Assembly: GCF_000220985.1 (NCBI RefSeq)
Contig: NZ_AFRW01000079.1
Location: 1-61,271, forward strand
Source: Nesterenkonia sp. F
GTDB lineage: Bacteria > Actinomycetota > Actinomycetes > Actinomycetales > Micrococcaceae
Direction of reading: 5' to 3'
DNA length: 61,271 nt
A program made the position numbers and the translations under genes. The notes below the pieces were generated by a model. The model was not told where the DNA came from. It searched no databases and saw only the letters and a list, made by a program, of their open reading frames with translations. Within the stretch, counting starts at the first letter, position 1; each line of letters opens with the position of its first letter. Shown here one piece after another: positions 33,942-42,636 of this stretch.

Positions 33942-34571
33942 ATGAGTGACGACGCCGGCGCCGCGCCGGGCCCGAAGCGCCCCGCCCGGGTGCGGATCCT
34001 GGAGGCGATGATGGCCCTGGACGACCATCGCAGCGTCCATGAGCACACCGTCGACGAGCTCGCCGCCGTCGCCGGGGTGGCCAAGGGCTCGGTCTACTAC
34101 CAGTTCGGCTCCAAGGACCGGCTGGTGCGCGAGATGCTCGTCCACGGCGGCGAGGAGCTGCGCGTGATGATGGACGCCACCGCCGAGGAGCGGACTGAGA
34201 CCGGCGACGACGAGCGGGCCGGCTTCGCCGCGCGGCTGCGGGCGGCGGTGGAGTTCCTCGACGCCCACCCGTCCTTCACTGGACTGGTCGCCTTCGCCCT
34301 GGCTCGCCGCCGCGACGACGAGTCCCAGCAGCTGCGATCGGAGAAGGAGTCGATCATCGCGCTGCTGGCCGACCGGCTCGCCGCCCTCGACGCCGCCGTC
34401 GTCGCCGACGACCCCGCACGGGCTCCGGCGACCCGGGCCCGACTGGAGATCACCGCCACGGGGCTGCTCTCGGCGGCGGTGACGCTGACCATCGACCGGC
34501 ACACCACCCATCCGGAGTGGAGCGTGGCCGACTGCGTCGACGCGCTGGTGGCGATGGTCCCGCGGGCCTGA
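33942..34571 (+). CDS. TetR family transcriptional regulator
   Basis: The 209-residue protein has the TetR N-terminal HTH: ILEAMMALDDHRSVHEHTVDELAAVAGVAKGSVYYQFGSKDRLVREML. The core pattern is AGVAKGSVYYQFGSKD. A helical ligand domain follows. AAGGAG lies 5 nt before the ATG. It is the third gene of the YhgE operon and probably represses it through the 30879–30892 palindrome. Confidence 0.9.
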   Translation: MSDDAGAAPGPKRPARVRILEAMMALDDHRSVHEHTVDELAAVAGVAKGSVYYQFGSKDRLVREMLVHGGEELRVMMDATAEERTETGDDERAGFAARLRAAVEFLDAHPSFTGLVAFALARRRDDESQQLRSEKESIIALLADRLAALDAAVVADDPARAPATRARLEITATGLLSAAVTLTIDRHTTHPEWSVADCVDALVAMVPRA

Positions 34572-34590
34572 ATCTCGGCACCGCCGTGGG

Positions 34591-34926
34591 CTACTGGGGA
34601 TTCTCCGCGGGAGCCGGCTCCAGCTCGGCCTCACCGTCGTCGATCATGATCTGCTGCTCCGGGCAGATCGGACCCGGCAGAGTCTGTTCCGCGCGGGAAC
34701 CGAGCTCCACAGTGACATCGCCCGCCGTGCAGCCGGAGTCGAGCAGCTCCACCGCGCCGTCGGAGGAGACGTCGAGCACCTGGTCCCCCACGTCCACGGC
34801 GACATCCTCCGAGCCTTCGTTGACGACGCTGAGGTCGCCGGTGTCGGCACAGGCGGTCAACGCCAGCCCGGCGAGGCCGACCAGCAGAAGGCCTCCGTGT
34901 CGCATCGTACGCGTCCTGCTGACCAT
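34591..34926 (-). CDS. Small putative lipoprotein
   Basis: The 111-residue protein has a signal peptide with lipobox LTAC and a short beta-rich domain with two cysteines (DSGCTAGDV; GPICPEQQ). The tail is Glu/Pro rich. A GAGGAGAGGGG ribosome binding site precedes the ATG. No family is recognised. It is convergent with tetR. Confidence 0.6.
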   Translation of the reverse strand: MVSRTRTMRHGGLLLVGLAGLALTACADTGDLSVVNEGSEDVAVDVGDQVLDVSSDGAVELLDSGCTAGDVTVELGSRAEQTLPGPICPEQQIMIDDGEAELEPAPAENPQ

Positions 34927-35003
34927 TCGTTCCCCTCTCCTCGGTCAGTGGCACGGTAGCTCCGACCGGTGTGTTGTGGCAACGGCCTCAGGGCCGCCAC
35001 CCC

Positions 35004-35636
35004 TCACCCGCCGAAGGGGTTCTGCTCGGCGAGCCAGGTCTGCACCCACCAGGCGCCGCCGGCGAGGATGATCAGCATCGGCACCACCGCGATCGCCAGC
35101 GTCCGCCGGCGCAGCGCACGGCGGCGGTGCCGCAGCGCCGTCTCATCGAGCAGCGGATCGGCGGCACCGGTGGTCAGCACCGCATAGCCGACGCCCCAGG
35201 CGGCGAGCACCACCAGGACTGAGATCAGCATCGGCGCGCCCGGCGCCAGCGTGGCCAGCACCTGCGGCAGCACGAGCACCGGCAGCGCGATGACCGCGCC
35301 GGCCAGCAGGATCGCGACGATCAGCGGGGCGGGCCGCTCGGCCAGCCCGCGCAGGATCCGCGGGCCGAGCCCGACGACGACGGCCCCGGCGGCGACGAAC
35401 AGCACCGCGGTGAAGACGCCCCCGAGGGTGATCCGCGCGCCGTGGTCGGAGAGCAGCGCGGCGGTGCTCCAGGCCAGTCCCAGCGTCGCCAGCACTTCCA
35501 CCACGACGACGGCGACGGTCCGGCGGGCCCCGGGCATCGGCTCGGGCGCCGGGGGCAGGTTCGTCACGCCACCGCCGTCGGGCGTCTCCCCCGACTCGGG
35601 CGTAGACGTCTGGTCCTTCTGGTCAGTGCTGGGCAT
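35004..35636 (-). CDS. Hypothetical membrane protein (about five helices)
   Basis: The 210-residue protein has a hydrophilic Thr/Glu/Pro N-terminus (1–38) followed by about five hydrophobic segments, such as TVAVVVVEVLATLGLAW and LIVAILLAGAVIALPVLVLP. An Arg-rich loop (RHRRRALRRRTL) precedes the last helix. GGAGGAGAG lies before the ATG. No family is recognised. Confidence 0.6.
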   Translation of the reverse strand: MPSTDQKDQTSTPESGETPDGGGVTNLPPAPEPMPGARRTVAVVVVEVLATLGLAWSTAALLSDHGARITLGGVFTAVLFVAAGAVVVGLGPRILRGLAERPAPLIVAILLAGAVIALPVLVLPQVLATLAPGAPMLISVLVVLAAWGVGYAVLTTGAADPLLDETALRHRRRALRRRTLAIAVVPMLIILAGGAWWVQTWLAEQNPFGG

Positions 35637-35879
35637 GGGCTCTCCTCCTCGCCTGCTGCGTGGCTGATGTGCCTGACATGTCGGGAGGATAGGACTCTCG
35701 GCTGAACGTCGGCGCAGAGCGACATGCCGTCGGTCCTCGTCGCACCAGATCCCGCCCGGGCAGTCTCAGGGTGCCGGTGCTACTCTGCGCCAGGACGCCG
35801 ATACCTGTGATATCCGCCACGATTCCAGTGGGCCGCCACCCCTCCGACGCCGCCCGCCCGACCCTCAGGAGGAACACCC

Positions 35880-36248
35880 ATGTCCGACGACCACACCACC
35901 GGGACTTCCGACTCCGCCAGTACCTCCGATGACCAGGAGACCGTCCGCCGCCACGGCGAGAAGTCCCGCTTCGAGGTGCACGTCGGCGAGGAGCTCGCCG
36001 GCTTCTCGATGTACAAGGAACTGCCCGACGACGACCAGCGGATCTTCTACCACACCGAAATCTTCGACGCCTTCGGAGGCCGCGGTCTGGCCAGCACGCT
36101 GACCCGCTCGGCCCTGGAGACCAGCGCGGCCGAGGGGTGGCGGATCGTGCCCGTCTGCCCGTACGTGAAGAAGTGGCTCGAGTCCCACCACGAGGTCGAC
36201 GACGCCGTGGACGCGGTGCGCCCGGCGCATCTGGAGGCGCTGCGCTGA
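35880..36248 (+). CDS. GNAT-like N-acetyltransferase (NATD1/YidJ type)
   Basis: The 122-residue protein is a minimal acetyltransferase of the type in human NATD1: FYHTEIFDAFGGRGLASTLTRSAL contains the acetyl-CoA loop, and RIVPVCPYVKKWLE is the typical C-terminal motif. An acidic N-terminal extension of about 25 residues precedes it. AGGAGG lies 7 nt before the ATG. The substrate is unknown. Confidence 0.85.
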   Translation: MSDDHTTGTSDSASTSDDQETVRRHGEKSRFEVHVGEELAGFSMYKELPDDDQRIFYHTEIFDAFGGRGLASTLTRSALETSAAEGWRIVPVCPYVKKWLESHHEVDDAVDAVRPAHLEALR

Positions 36249-36332
36249 CCTGAGCCGCGCGCACTCGGCGAAGCCGAGTCGCCCGGACCCGCTCGAGGAC
36301 CCCGGCTCCGATTCTGAAAGGACCACGGCGGC

Positions 36333-37562
36333 ATGAAGACCCCGATCCCCGATTACCTCGAGGAAGTCCTCGCCGCGCTGCGTGACGTCGACGACGGCGC
36401 GACGGCCGACTACATCCCGGAGCTGGCCTCGGCCTATCCTGAACGCAGCGCCCTGGCCATCACCTCCGCCGACGGCAGCACCTACTCCGCCGGCGACGCG
36501 GAGGTCGCTTTCACCATCCAGTCCATCTCCAAGCCGTTCGCCTATGCGGCGGCCATCATGGACCGCGGCCTGGACCGGGTCCTGGAGGCCGTGGGCGTCG
36601 AACCCTCCGGCGAGGCGTTCGACGAGCTCTCCCTGGAGGGAGAGACGCATCGGCCCAGGAACCCGATGATCAACGCCGGCGCGATCACCGCCCATGCGCT
36701 GCTGGTCGGGCCGACGACTACGGCGGCCGACCGGGTCGAGCGGATCCGGACGCTGTGCTCGCGGCTGGCCGACCGGGAGCTGGCGGTCGACGAACGCGTC
36801 GCCGCCTCAGAGCTGGAGACGGCGGACCGCAATCTGGCCATCGCCCATATGCTCCGCACTTACGGCATCGTCGACGCCCCGGCCCATGAGCTCGTCGAGG
36901 GCTATGTCCGGCAGTGCTCGCTGCTGGTGACGGTCGAGGACCTGTCGATGATGGGCGCGACGCTCGCCTCCGGTGGAGTCCAGCCGCGCACCGGCGAGCA
37001 GCTCATGCCGCCGGAGGTGGCCCGGCAGGTCATGGCCGTGATGGCCGCCGCCGGCATGTACGACGCGGCCGGGGACTGGCTGACGCGGGTGGGCATCCCC
37101 GCCAAGAGCGGAGTCGCCGGCGGGATGCTCGGCGTGCTGCCCGACCGTGCCGGCATCAGCGCCTTCTCCCCGCGCCTGGACGCGCGCGGGAACAGCGTCC
37201 GCGGGCGCATGGCCTTCGAACGGCTCTCCGCGGACATGGGGATGCACCTGTTCGCCTCGGACCGCGGACTGCCGGACCGGACGGAGCTGACCGACGACGG
37301 CGAGACCGCCACGCTGGTGCTGCGCGGGAACGTGGAGTTCACCGCCGCCGCCCAGCTGCTGGACCTGATGACCACTCTCCGCCGAGACACCGTGCTGCTG
37401 GACGTCTCGCGGGTGCACACTGTCAGCGACGTCGGCCGCCGGATGACGCTGGAAGGGCTGCGGCGGCTGCGGCTCGACGGCGTCCGCGTCCAGCTGCACG
37501 ACCCGGGCGGGGTGCTGCCCGACCCGGATCTCGGCGACGGCAGTCGCCCCGAGCTGCGGTGA
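36333..37562 (+). CDS. glsA: Glutaminase with C-terminal STAS domain
   Basis: The 409-residue protein has a serine-dependent glutaminase domain (1–310). The S-x-x-K pair is S64 and K67 in QSISKPF, and INAGAI and GIPAKSGVAGG are conserved. A STAS domain (about 318–400) follows, with TATLVLRGNVEFTAAAQLL and VLLDVSRVHTVS. It converts glutamine to glutamate and ammonia. The STAS part may regulate activity or membrane association. The glutaminase–STAS fusion occurs in other actinobacteria, often with a further cyclic-nucleotide domain that is absent here. Confidence 0.9.
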   Translation: MKTPIPDYLEEVLAALRDVDDGATADYIPELASAYPERSALAITSADGSTYSAGDAEVAFTIQSISKPFAYAAAIMDRGLDRVLEAVGVEPSGEAFDELSLEGETHRPRNPMINAGAITAHALLVGPTTTAADRVERIRTLCSRLADRELAVDERVAASELETADRNLAIAHMLRTYGIVDAPAHELVEGYVRQCSLLVTVEDLSMMGATLASGGVQPRTGEQLMPPEVARQVMAVMAAAGMYDAAGDWLTRVGIPAKSGVAGGMLGVLPDRAGISAFSPRLDARGNSVRGRMAFERLSADMGMHLFASDRGLPDRTELTDDGETATLVLRGNVEFTAAAQLLDLMTTLRRDTVLLDVSRVHTVSDVGRRMTLEGLRRLRLDGVRVQLHDPGGVLPDPDLGDGSRPELR

Positions 37563-37614
37563 CGCCCCGCCATCCCCCATCGACCATCCGTCACCGAACC
37601 CCGTGAGGTGCCCC

Positions 37615-38376
37615 ATGACATCGACCGATCACGACACCCAGACCGCCGGTCGGCGCTCCGCCGCGGCGACCGCCCCGGACTTCAGCCACCTGCGCGCGAC
37701 GTTCTTCAACTGCACGCTGAAGCCCTCTCCGGAGGTCAGCCACACCGAAGCTCTGGTGGAGGCCAGCGCACGGCTGATGCGCGATCACGGAGTGAGCGTG
37801 GAGATCATCCGCCCGGTGGACCATGACATCGCGCCCGGCGTGCAGCCGGATATGACCCAGCACGGCTGGCAGACCGACGAGTGGCCGCAGCTGCACCGGA
37901 CGGTCATGGCCTCCGACATCCTGGTGCTGGCCGGCCCGATCTGGTTGGGCGACAACAGCTCGGTGATGCGGCGGGTCATCGAGCGGCTGTACTCGAACTC
38001 CGGCGACCTCAACGACGCCGGCCAGTCTTCCTACTACGGCCGGGTCGGCGGAGCGCTGTTCACCGGCAACGAGGACGGGATCAAGCACTGCGCGATGAAC
38101 GTGCTCTACAGCCTGCAGCACCTCGGCTGCACTATCCCGCCGCAGGCCGACGCCGGCTGGGTCGGCGAGGCCGGTCCCGGCCCGTCCTACGCGGATCCGG
38201 GCTCCGGCGGCCCGGAGAACGACTTCACCACCCGCAACACCACGTTCATGACCTACAACCTGATGCATCTGGCGGCGATGCTCCGCGCCGCCGGCGGGAT
38301 CCCCTCCTACGGCAATGACCGCCGCGCCTGGGACGCCGGCACCGGGGCGGAGCATGTGAACCCCGAGTACCGCTGA
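37615..38376 (+). CDS. NADPH-dependent FMN reductase/flavodoxin-like protein
   Basis: The 253-residue protein has the flavodoxin-like fold: ATFFNCTLKPSPEVSHTEAL is the first strand and phosphate loop. SDILVLAGPIWLGDNSSVMRRVIERL is the flavin-binding helix region and GALFTGNEDGIKH a later loop. GTGAGG lies before ATG 37615. Probably an oxidoreductase using FMN; substrate unknown. Confidence 0.8.
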   Translation: MTSTDHDTQTAGRRSAAATAPDFSHLRATFFNCTLKPSPEVSHTEALVEASARLMRDHGVSVEIIRPVDHDIAPGVQPDMTQHGWQTDEWPQLHRTVMASDILVLAGPIWLGDNSSVMRRVIERLYSNSGDLNDAGQSSYYGRVGGALFTGNEDGIKHCAMNVLYSLQHLGCTIPPQADAGWVGEAGPGPSYADPGSGGPENDFTTRNTTFMTYNLMHLAAMLRAAGGIPSYGNDRRAWDAGTGAEHVNPEYR

Positions 38377-38403
38377 CCGCGGGGAGTCCGCGACCGGCTG
38401 CCG

Positions 38404-39183
38404 TCAGTCGAACAGCAGGAACACTGCGGCCATGACCGCTGTGGCCGTCGGGATCATCAGCAGCCGGATCCGCTCGGCCCAGGCGACGCCGCGCCGTCGG
38501 CGATCGCGCTCCGCGGCACCGTCCCACGGAGTCAGCAGCATGTCCTGCTCCGGGTCGCGGGCCTCGCGCCGGACCAGGATCAAGTCCCAGAGCACCCCGG
38601 CGAGCAGCACGACGACGCCGACGGCGATGCTCGGCCCGGCCGGTGCGGCGAGCAGCTCCTGGCGCACCAGGATCGTCGGCGCGACGATCAGCGCCACCGA
38701 CAGCGGGGCGATCACGGCGGCCTTCCACCGCGGCCCGGCCAGCGCGCCGAGCGTCTTCTCCGGCCAGAGCCCCAGCGCGAGGATCACTGCCACCAGCACG
38801 ACCGCGCTGACCAGCGCACCGACGGTCACCGTCATGGCCTCCCCTGCCGCCAGTGCCGGAGCGGCGGTGACGACGGCGAGCATGCCGGCCAGCTGCACCA
38901 AGGTGGGCAGCGTCCGGCGCAGCACGGCCGCCGTCGCCTGCTGCTCGGTCTCCGGCAGGCCCATGCTGCGCGCATACTCGGCGGCCTCGCCGAAGGACGC
39001 GGCGGCCGATTCGCCGCTCTCGGCACAGTGGGAGTCGACTTCGGCGAGCGCGGCGCCGATGTCCTCGCCGGCGACGCCGCGCAGCCGCAGCTCGACGATG
39101 AAGTCGCCGACCCACTGGCGGTCGACGTGCGGTGCCAGCGTCTCCTCCAGGGGACGTGCGTCGGCGGAGCGGGAGCGGGTCAT
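38404..39183 (-). CDS. HAAS-domain membrane protein paired with PadR (2)
   Basis: The 259-residue protein starts with a HAAS-like helical domain (LRLRGVAGEDIGAALAEVDSHC, FGEAAEYARSMG, about 25–75) followed by about six hydrophobic segments. Here the HAAS part is N-terminal to the membrane part, whereas in the 24609 paralogue it is internal. The ATG overlaps the padR stop by 4 nt (ATGA). Function unknown. Confidence 0.7.
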   Translation of the reverse strand: MTRSRSADARPLEETLAPHVDRQWVGDFIVELRLRGVAGEDIGAALAEVDSHCAESGESAAASFGEAAEYARSMGLPETEQQATAAVLRRTLPTLVQLAGMLAVVTAAPALAAGEAMTVTVGALVSAVVLVAVILALGLWPEKTLGALAGPRWKAAVIAPLSVALIVAPTILVRQELLAAPAGPSIAVGVVVLLAGVLWDLILVRREARDPEQDMLLTPWDGAAERDRRRRGVAWAERIRLLMIPTATAVMAAVFLLFD

Positions 39184-39551
39184 GGCGTCTCCTCCTGCGG
39201 GGCGAGGATGTCTGCGGTGGTGGCGACGAACTGGTGCCAGTGCGCGCGGCGGGCGGCGAGGTCGGCGCGGCCGGCATCGGTGAGCAGGTAGTACTTCCGC
39301 CCCGGGCCGCCGTCGCCGGGGCGCCAGTCGACGTCGACCCGGCCGGACTGCTCGAAGCGCGTCAGCAGCGGATAGAGCGTGCCGCCCTTGACCGTGCCCA
39401 GCCCCTCGTCGGCCAGGCGCGCGGCGATCTCATAGCCGTAGGTCGGGCCGTCGGCGAGGATGCGCAGCACGCAGAGCTCGAGGACGGCGCGCAACCACTC
39501 GGAAGGCCATTCCGACGGCCGTTCCTCCGGCTCGTGAGGCGTCGAGGTCAT
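39180..39551 (-). CDS. PadR family transcriptional regulator (2)
   Basis: The 123-residue protein has the winged-helix PadR pattern: AVLELCVLRILADGPTYGYEIAARL, VKGGTLYPLLTRFEQSG and RKYYLLTDAGRADL. It is leaderless by TACGAT–N6–ATG. A 16-bp perfect palindrome abuts its -10 box. It is coupled to a HAAS membrane protein. Confidence 0.9.
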   Translation of the reverse strand: MTSTPHEPEERPSEWPSEWLRAVLELCVLRILADGPTYGYEIAARLADEGLGTVKGGTLYPLLTRFEQSGRVDVDWRPGDGGPGRKYYLLTDAGRADLAARRAHWHQFVATTADILAPQEETP

Positions 39552-39557
39552 GACTAG

Positions 39558-39580
39558 ATCGTACGACTGACTAGTCAGTC
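39558..39580 (-). promoter_or_regulatory. -10 box and perfect palindromic operator of PadR 2
   Basis: On the minus strand TACGAT (39563–39558) is followed by six bases and ATG. GACTGACTAGTCAGTC (39565–39580) is a perfect 16-bp palindrome in the spacer. Confidence 0.65.
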
Positions 39581-39631
39581 TGGCAACCTAGTCGCGCGAG
39601 GCCGGGAACATTCGGGACGCCACCCGTGTTG

Positions 39632-39651
39632 ATGGTTGTTGCAACAACCAT
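39632..39651. promoter_or_regulatory. 20-bp perfect palindrome upstream of VOC gene
   Basis: ATGGTTGTTGCAACAACCAT is perfectly palindromic and lies 39 bp before the VOC ATG. The TTGTTGCAACAA core resembles MarR-family operators. No MarR gene is in the window. Confidence 0.6.
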
Positions 39652-39690
39652 TCGGCGGGGACATCCCCGCCAGACCCAGCGAGGCCCGCC

Positions 39691-40623
39691 ATGTCACACA
39701 CCTCCCCCGCCTTCGACCGCCCCGACGCCGAGCGCGTCATCAACCCGGCGACGGCGATGGACGCGGTCACCCTGCACGTGGGTGACCTGGAAGTCATGTC
39801 CGAGTACTACGCCACAGCCCTGGCGATGGTGCCGCTGCAGGAACGCAGCCGCGGCCGCGAAGTCCACCGGGTGCTGGGGCGCGGCACCACTCCGATGGTC
39901 CGGCTGGGCCACACTCCGGAGCTGGATGCTGTGGATCCGCGCGAGGCCGGACTGTTCCACACTGCGTTCCTGGTCGAGGACGAGGCGAGCCTGGCCGCGA
40001 CCGTATACCGCGCCGCACAGCACCCGCTCTCGCAGTTCGTCGGCTCGGCGGATCACCTGGTCAGCGAGGCCTTCTACTTCACCGACCCGGAGGGCAACGG
40101 GATCGAGATCTACCGGGACCGGCCGCGCGAGGCCTGGGAGGTCCACGACGGGCGGGTCGCCATGGACAATCTGCGGCTGGATCCGCAGCAGTATCTGCGC
40201 GATCACCTGGATCAGGGCGTCCTCGACGCCGGGGCTGAGCGGGCTGGAGTGGTCGGCCACGTCCATCTGCAGGTCGGCGACGTGGAGCGGGCACGGGAGT
40301 TCTATATCGGCGCGCTGGGCTTCGACCCGACGGCGGACTGGCCCGAAGTACTCTTCGCCTCGGCTGGCGGGTACCACCATCACGTAGCCATGAACACTTG
40401 GAACAGCCGCGGCGCCGGGCCGCGCGCCTCGCGACTGGGGCTGGGCGATCTGGCGATCACCGTGCCGCAGCGCGAGGACCTGGACGCGCTGGTCGCCCGC
40501 TACCGCGCGGCCGAGCTGGACTTCGACGACGACGGCCGCCGCGTGGTCACTCGCGACCCCTGGGGCACCCAGGTCTCAGTGGCGGTGCCCGGCACCGAGA
40601 CCGAGGAGCTGCTCGAACGGTGA
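39691..40623 (+). CDS. VOC family protein (CatE-like, two VOC domains)
   Basis: The 310-residue protein resembles catechol-2,3-dioxygenase-like (CatE/MhqO) proteins. The first VOC domain has VTLHVGDLEVMSEYYATAL and FYFTDPEGNGIEIYRDRPRE. The second has GHVHLQVGDVERAREFYIG and YHHHVAMNTWNSRG. Metal ligands of the family are His and Glu in these motifs. It probably acts in quinone or aromatic detoxification, with a MarR-like palindrome upstream. A decayed second copy of its 3' end lies at 42637–42903. GAGG precedes the ATG. Confidence 0.88.
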   Translation: MSHTSPAFDRPDAERVINPATAMDAVTLHVGDLEVMSEYYATALAMVPLQERSRGREVHRVLGRGTTPMVRLGHTPELDAVDPREAGLFHTAFLVEDEASLAATVYRAAQHPLSQFVGSADHLVSEAFYFTDPEGNGIEIYRDRPREAWEVHDGRVAMDNLRLDPQQYLRDHLDQGVLDAGAERAGVVGHVHLQVGDVERAREFYIGALGFDPTADWPEVLFASAGGYHHHVAMNTWNSRGAGPRASRLGLGDLAITVPQREDLDALVARYRAAELDFDDDGRRVVTRDPWGTQVSVAVPGTETEELLER

Positions 40624-40644
40624 CCAGACGGCACACCGGCGCGC

Positions 40645-41388
40645 TCACTGCGCTTGGCCGGCCAGCCAGCCCTCGACTGAGGGACCGATGAGCTCGGCAC
40701 CTTCGGGCGCGAGCAGCGCTCCTTCGGCCAGCGCGGGCATCGCAGTCTCGACAGTCCGCACTGGCCGATCGTCACCGCGGGCGGCGAGGTAGCGCTGCGT
40801 GAGCTCCGGCAGTCGCAGGGTCTCCGGCCCGGCCAGCGAACGGCGCGGCAGACGCGAGTGGGCGGCGTCGTGCAGGGCCTCAGCGACGGCGGCGACGGCG
40901 ATCGGCTGGATCAGCCAGTCCTGGACGGTGACCTCGTAGTCGCCGGTCGTCACTGCGGCGGGATTCATCGCGAACTCGTGCCACTGGGTGGTGGCGATGA
41001 TGGTCGCCGGGAAGCCGCTGTCGTGGATGACCTGCTCCTGGGCGCGCTTGGCCAGGTAGTAGGGGAACTCGTCGAAGGCCGGGTCGTGGATGGCGCTGAT
41101 CGACAGGTAGACCAGGTGCTCGACGCCGGCGCTGCGGCAGGCCTCGATCAGCCGACTCGTCGCCTGAGCGTAGACTTCGACGAGATCAGCCTCGGGATCC
41201 GGCAAGCGCGGGTTGGAAGCATCGATGGCGACGTCGACGCCGGCCAGCGCGGTGGTGAGCCGTTCACCGGTGAGCAGGTCCACGCCGGCGGAGCGGGAGA
41301 CCTCGACGACGTGGTGGCCGCGTTCTCTGGCCAGCGCGACGGTCGGCACCCCGGCAGTGCCGGTGGCTCCGGCGACGGCGATCCGCAT
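40645..41388 (-). CDS. NmrA/NAD(P)-binding SDR-like protein
   Basis: The 247-residue protein starts MRIAVAGATGTAGVPTVALA, the Rossmann loop GATGTAG. HLVYLSISAIHDPAFDEFPYYLAKRAQEQ contains a Tyr-x3-Lys. It belongs to the NmrA/atypical SDR group of redox sensors and quinone reductases. A GGGAGGGAG ribosome binding site lies 5 nt before the ATG. It converges with the VOC gene. A copy of its C-terminal part lies at 42925–43155. Confidence 0.85.
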   Translation of the reverse strand: MRIAVAGATGTAGVPTVALARERGHHVVEVSRSAGVDLLTGERLTTALAGVDVAIDASNPRLPDPEADLVEVYAQATSRLIEACRSAGVEHLVYLSISAIHDPAFDEFPYYLAKRAQEQVIHDSGFPATIIATTQWHEFAMNPAAVTTGDYEVTVQDWLIQPIAVAAVAEALHDAAHSRLPRRSLAGPETLRLPELTQRYLAARGDDRPVRTVETAMPALAEGALLAPEGAELIGPSVEGWLAGQAQ

Positions 41389-41652
41389 GGTGGCTCCCTC
41401 CCCGATGATGTGGCTGATCGACAAGCCGATCCGCTCAGCGCGTCCTGCGGCCACGCTAATGCGCGCAGGTCGTTACCGGCCAGAGTTCCGGTCGGGCCGA
41501 GGACCGCCGGCCACCACTATCGACGTGTCAGAGGCCGCGCGTACTGTGACATCCACGACTCATCGGCCACCAGCCGGCGCTTCGCACCCGGCGGCCGAGA
41601 GTGCCGACGAGTCGCCGCAGATCACCACGCGCACCTGGATGAGGAGCTTGGA

Positions 41653-42510
41653 ATGTCCCACGACGACGAGCCGACCCGCCCGATCCCGCCACAGTCTCCC
41701 CCGCCCGACGCCGGCGGGGGACCCGGACAGCCCGCCGGACCTCCACCGGCCGGCGGGCCGCCCCCGCCCGGACAGCCGCCCGGCCCGCCGGCGCAGATGC
41801 CTCCGCCTCCTGGGCCGGGCGGACCCGCCGGACCACCTCCCGGGCCTCCCGGTCCTCCCGCTCCGATGGGACCGCCGCCGCCCATGCCGCCGCAGCCGCC
41901 GATGGGTCCGCCGCCCGGCTCGGCGCCAGAAACGAAGAAGCGCCGCCGGTGGCCGTGGGTCGTCGGCGTGGTCGTGGCCTTCATCGTGGGCACCACGCTG
42001 GGCGGCGCGGCGTCCGCGGATCCAGAGCCTGAAGTCGTCACCAAGACCGAGACGATCACGGAGACCGAGACTGAAGAGGTCGAGGTCCCGCCTGCTGATC
42101 TCGAAGAGCAGCAGCAGGCTGCCGACGAGCGTGGCTCGGAGCTGGACACTCGCGAAGAGGAGCTCGACACCCGTGCCTCCGACCTCGACTCCCGCAGCTC
42201 CGACCTCGATACCCGGGAAGAGGACCTGGACACCCGCGAGGAGGAGATCTCGACGCAGGAGACCGAGGTCGAGGAGAACACGATTCCGGGGACAGGCGTG
42301 TACATCGTCGGCGAGGACATCGAAGCCGGCACGTACAGCACCGACGTCACCGGTATCAACTGCTATTGGGCCCGCCTCTCCGGAACGGGCGGAGATTTCG
42401 ACGACATCATCACCAACAACAACGTCTCCGAGGGGCAGGCTCTGGTGACAATCGCCGAGTCCGATGTAGCGTTCGAGACGAGTGGATGCGGTGAGTGGAC
42501 TCTGCGGTGA
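41653..42510 (+). CDS. Proline-rich single-pass membrane protein with coiled coil
   Basis: The 285-residue protein has a cytoplasmic Pro/Gly-rich N-terminus (about 10–88), one membrane helix after KKRRRWPW (VVGVVVAFIVGTTLG), and a coiled coil. The coiled coil has repeats of LDTREEELDTR type (about 155–200). A C-terminal domain begins IPGTGVYIVGEDIEAGTY and contains two cysteines. The stop lies inside a 16-bp tandem repeat. GAGGAG precedes ATG 41653 by 6 nt. The C-terminal domain occurs in other secreted actinobacterial proteins, as I recall; the function is unknown. Confidence 0.7.
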   Translation: MSHDDEPTRPIPPQSPPPDAGGGPGQPAGPPPAGGPPPPGQPPGPPAQMPPPPGPGGPAGPPPGPPGPPAPMGPPPPMPPQPPMGPPPGSAPETKKRRRWPWVVGVVVAFIVGTTLGGAASADPEPEVVTKTETITETETEEVEVPPADLEEQQQAADERGSELDTREEELDTRASDLDSRSSDLDTREEDLDTREEEISTQETEVEENTIPGTGVYIVGEDIEAGTYSTDVTGINCYWARLSGTGGDFDDIITNNNVSEGQALVTIAESDVAFETSGCGEWTLR

Positions 42511-42538
42511 GTGGACTCTGCGGTGAGTGGACTCTGCG
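42491..42538. repeat. Three perfect 16-bp tandem repeats
   Basis: GTGAGTGGACTCTGCG occurs three times in a row, followed by a partial GTGAG. The stop codon of the proline-rich protein (42508–42510) lies in the second unit. The unit length is not a multiple of three. Confidence 0.9.
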
Positions 42539-42636
42539 GTGAGGCGGCAACACGGTGCGGCCGGGGCCCGGAGGCTGGGCGCCAGGTCTCTGCCGCACCG
42601 CATCCCCGCAGGCATCCGACGGCCTCGCTGCCCGGG

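Noticed and set aside
32084..34084. Long minus-strand open frame opposite YhgE
   Set aside because: Repetitive shadow of the YhgE stalk repeats.
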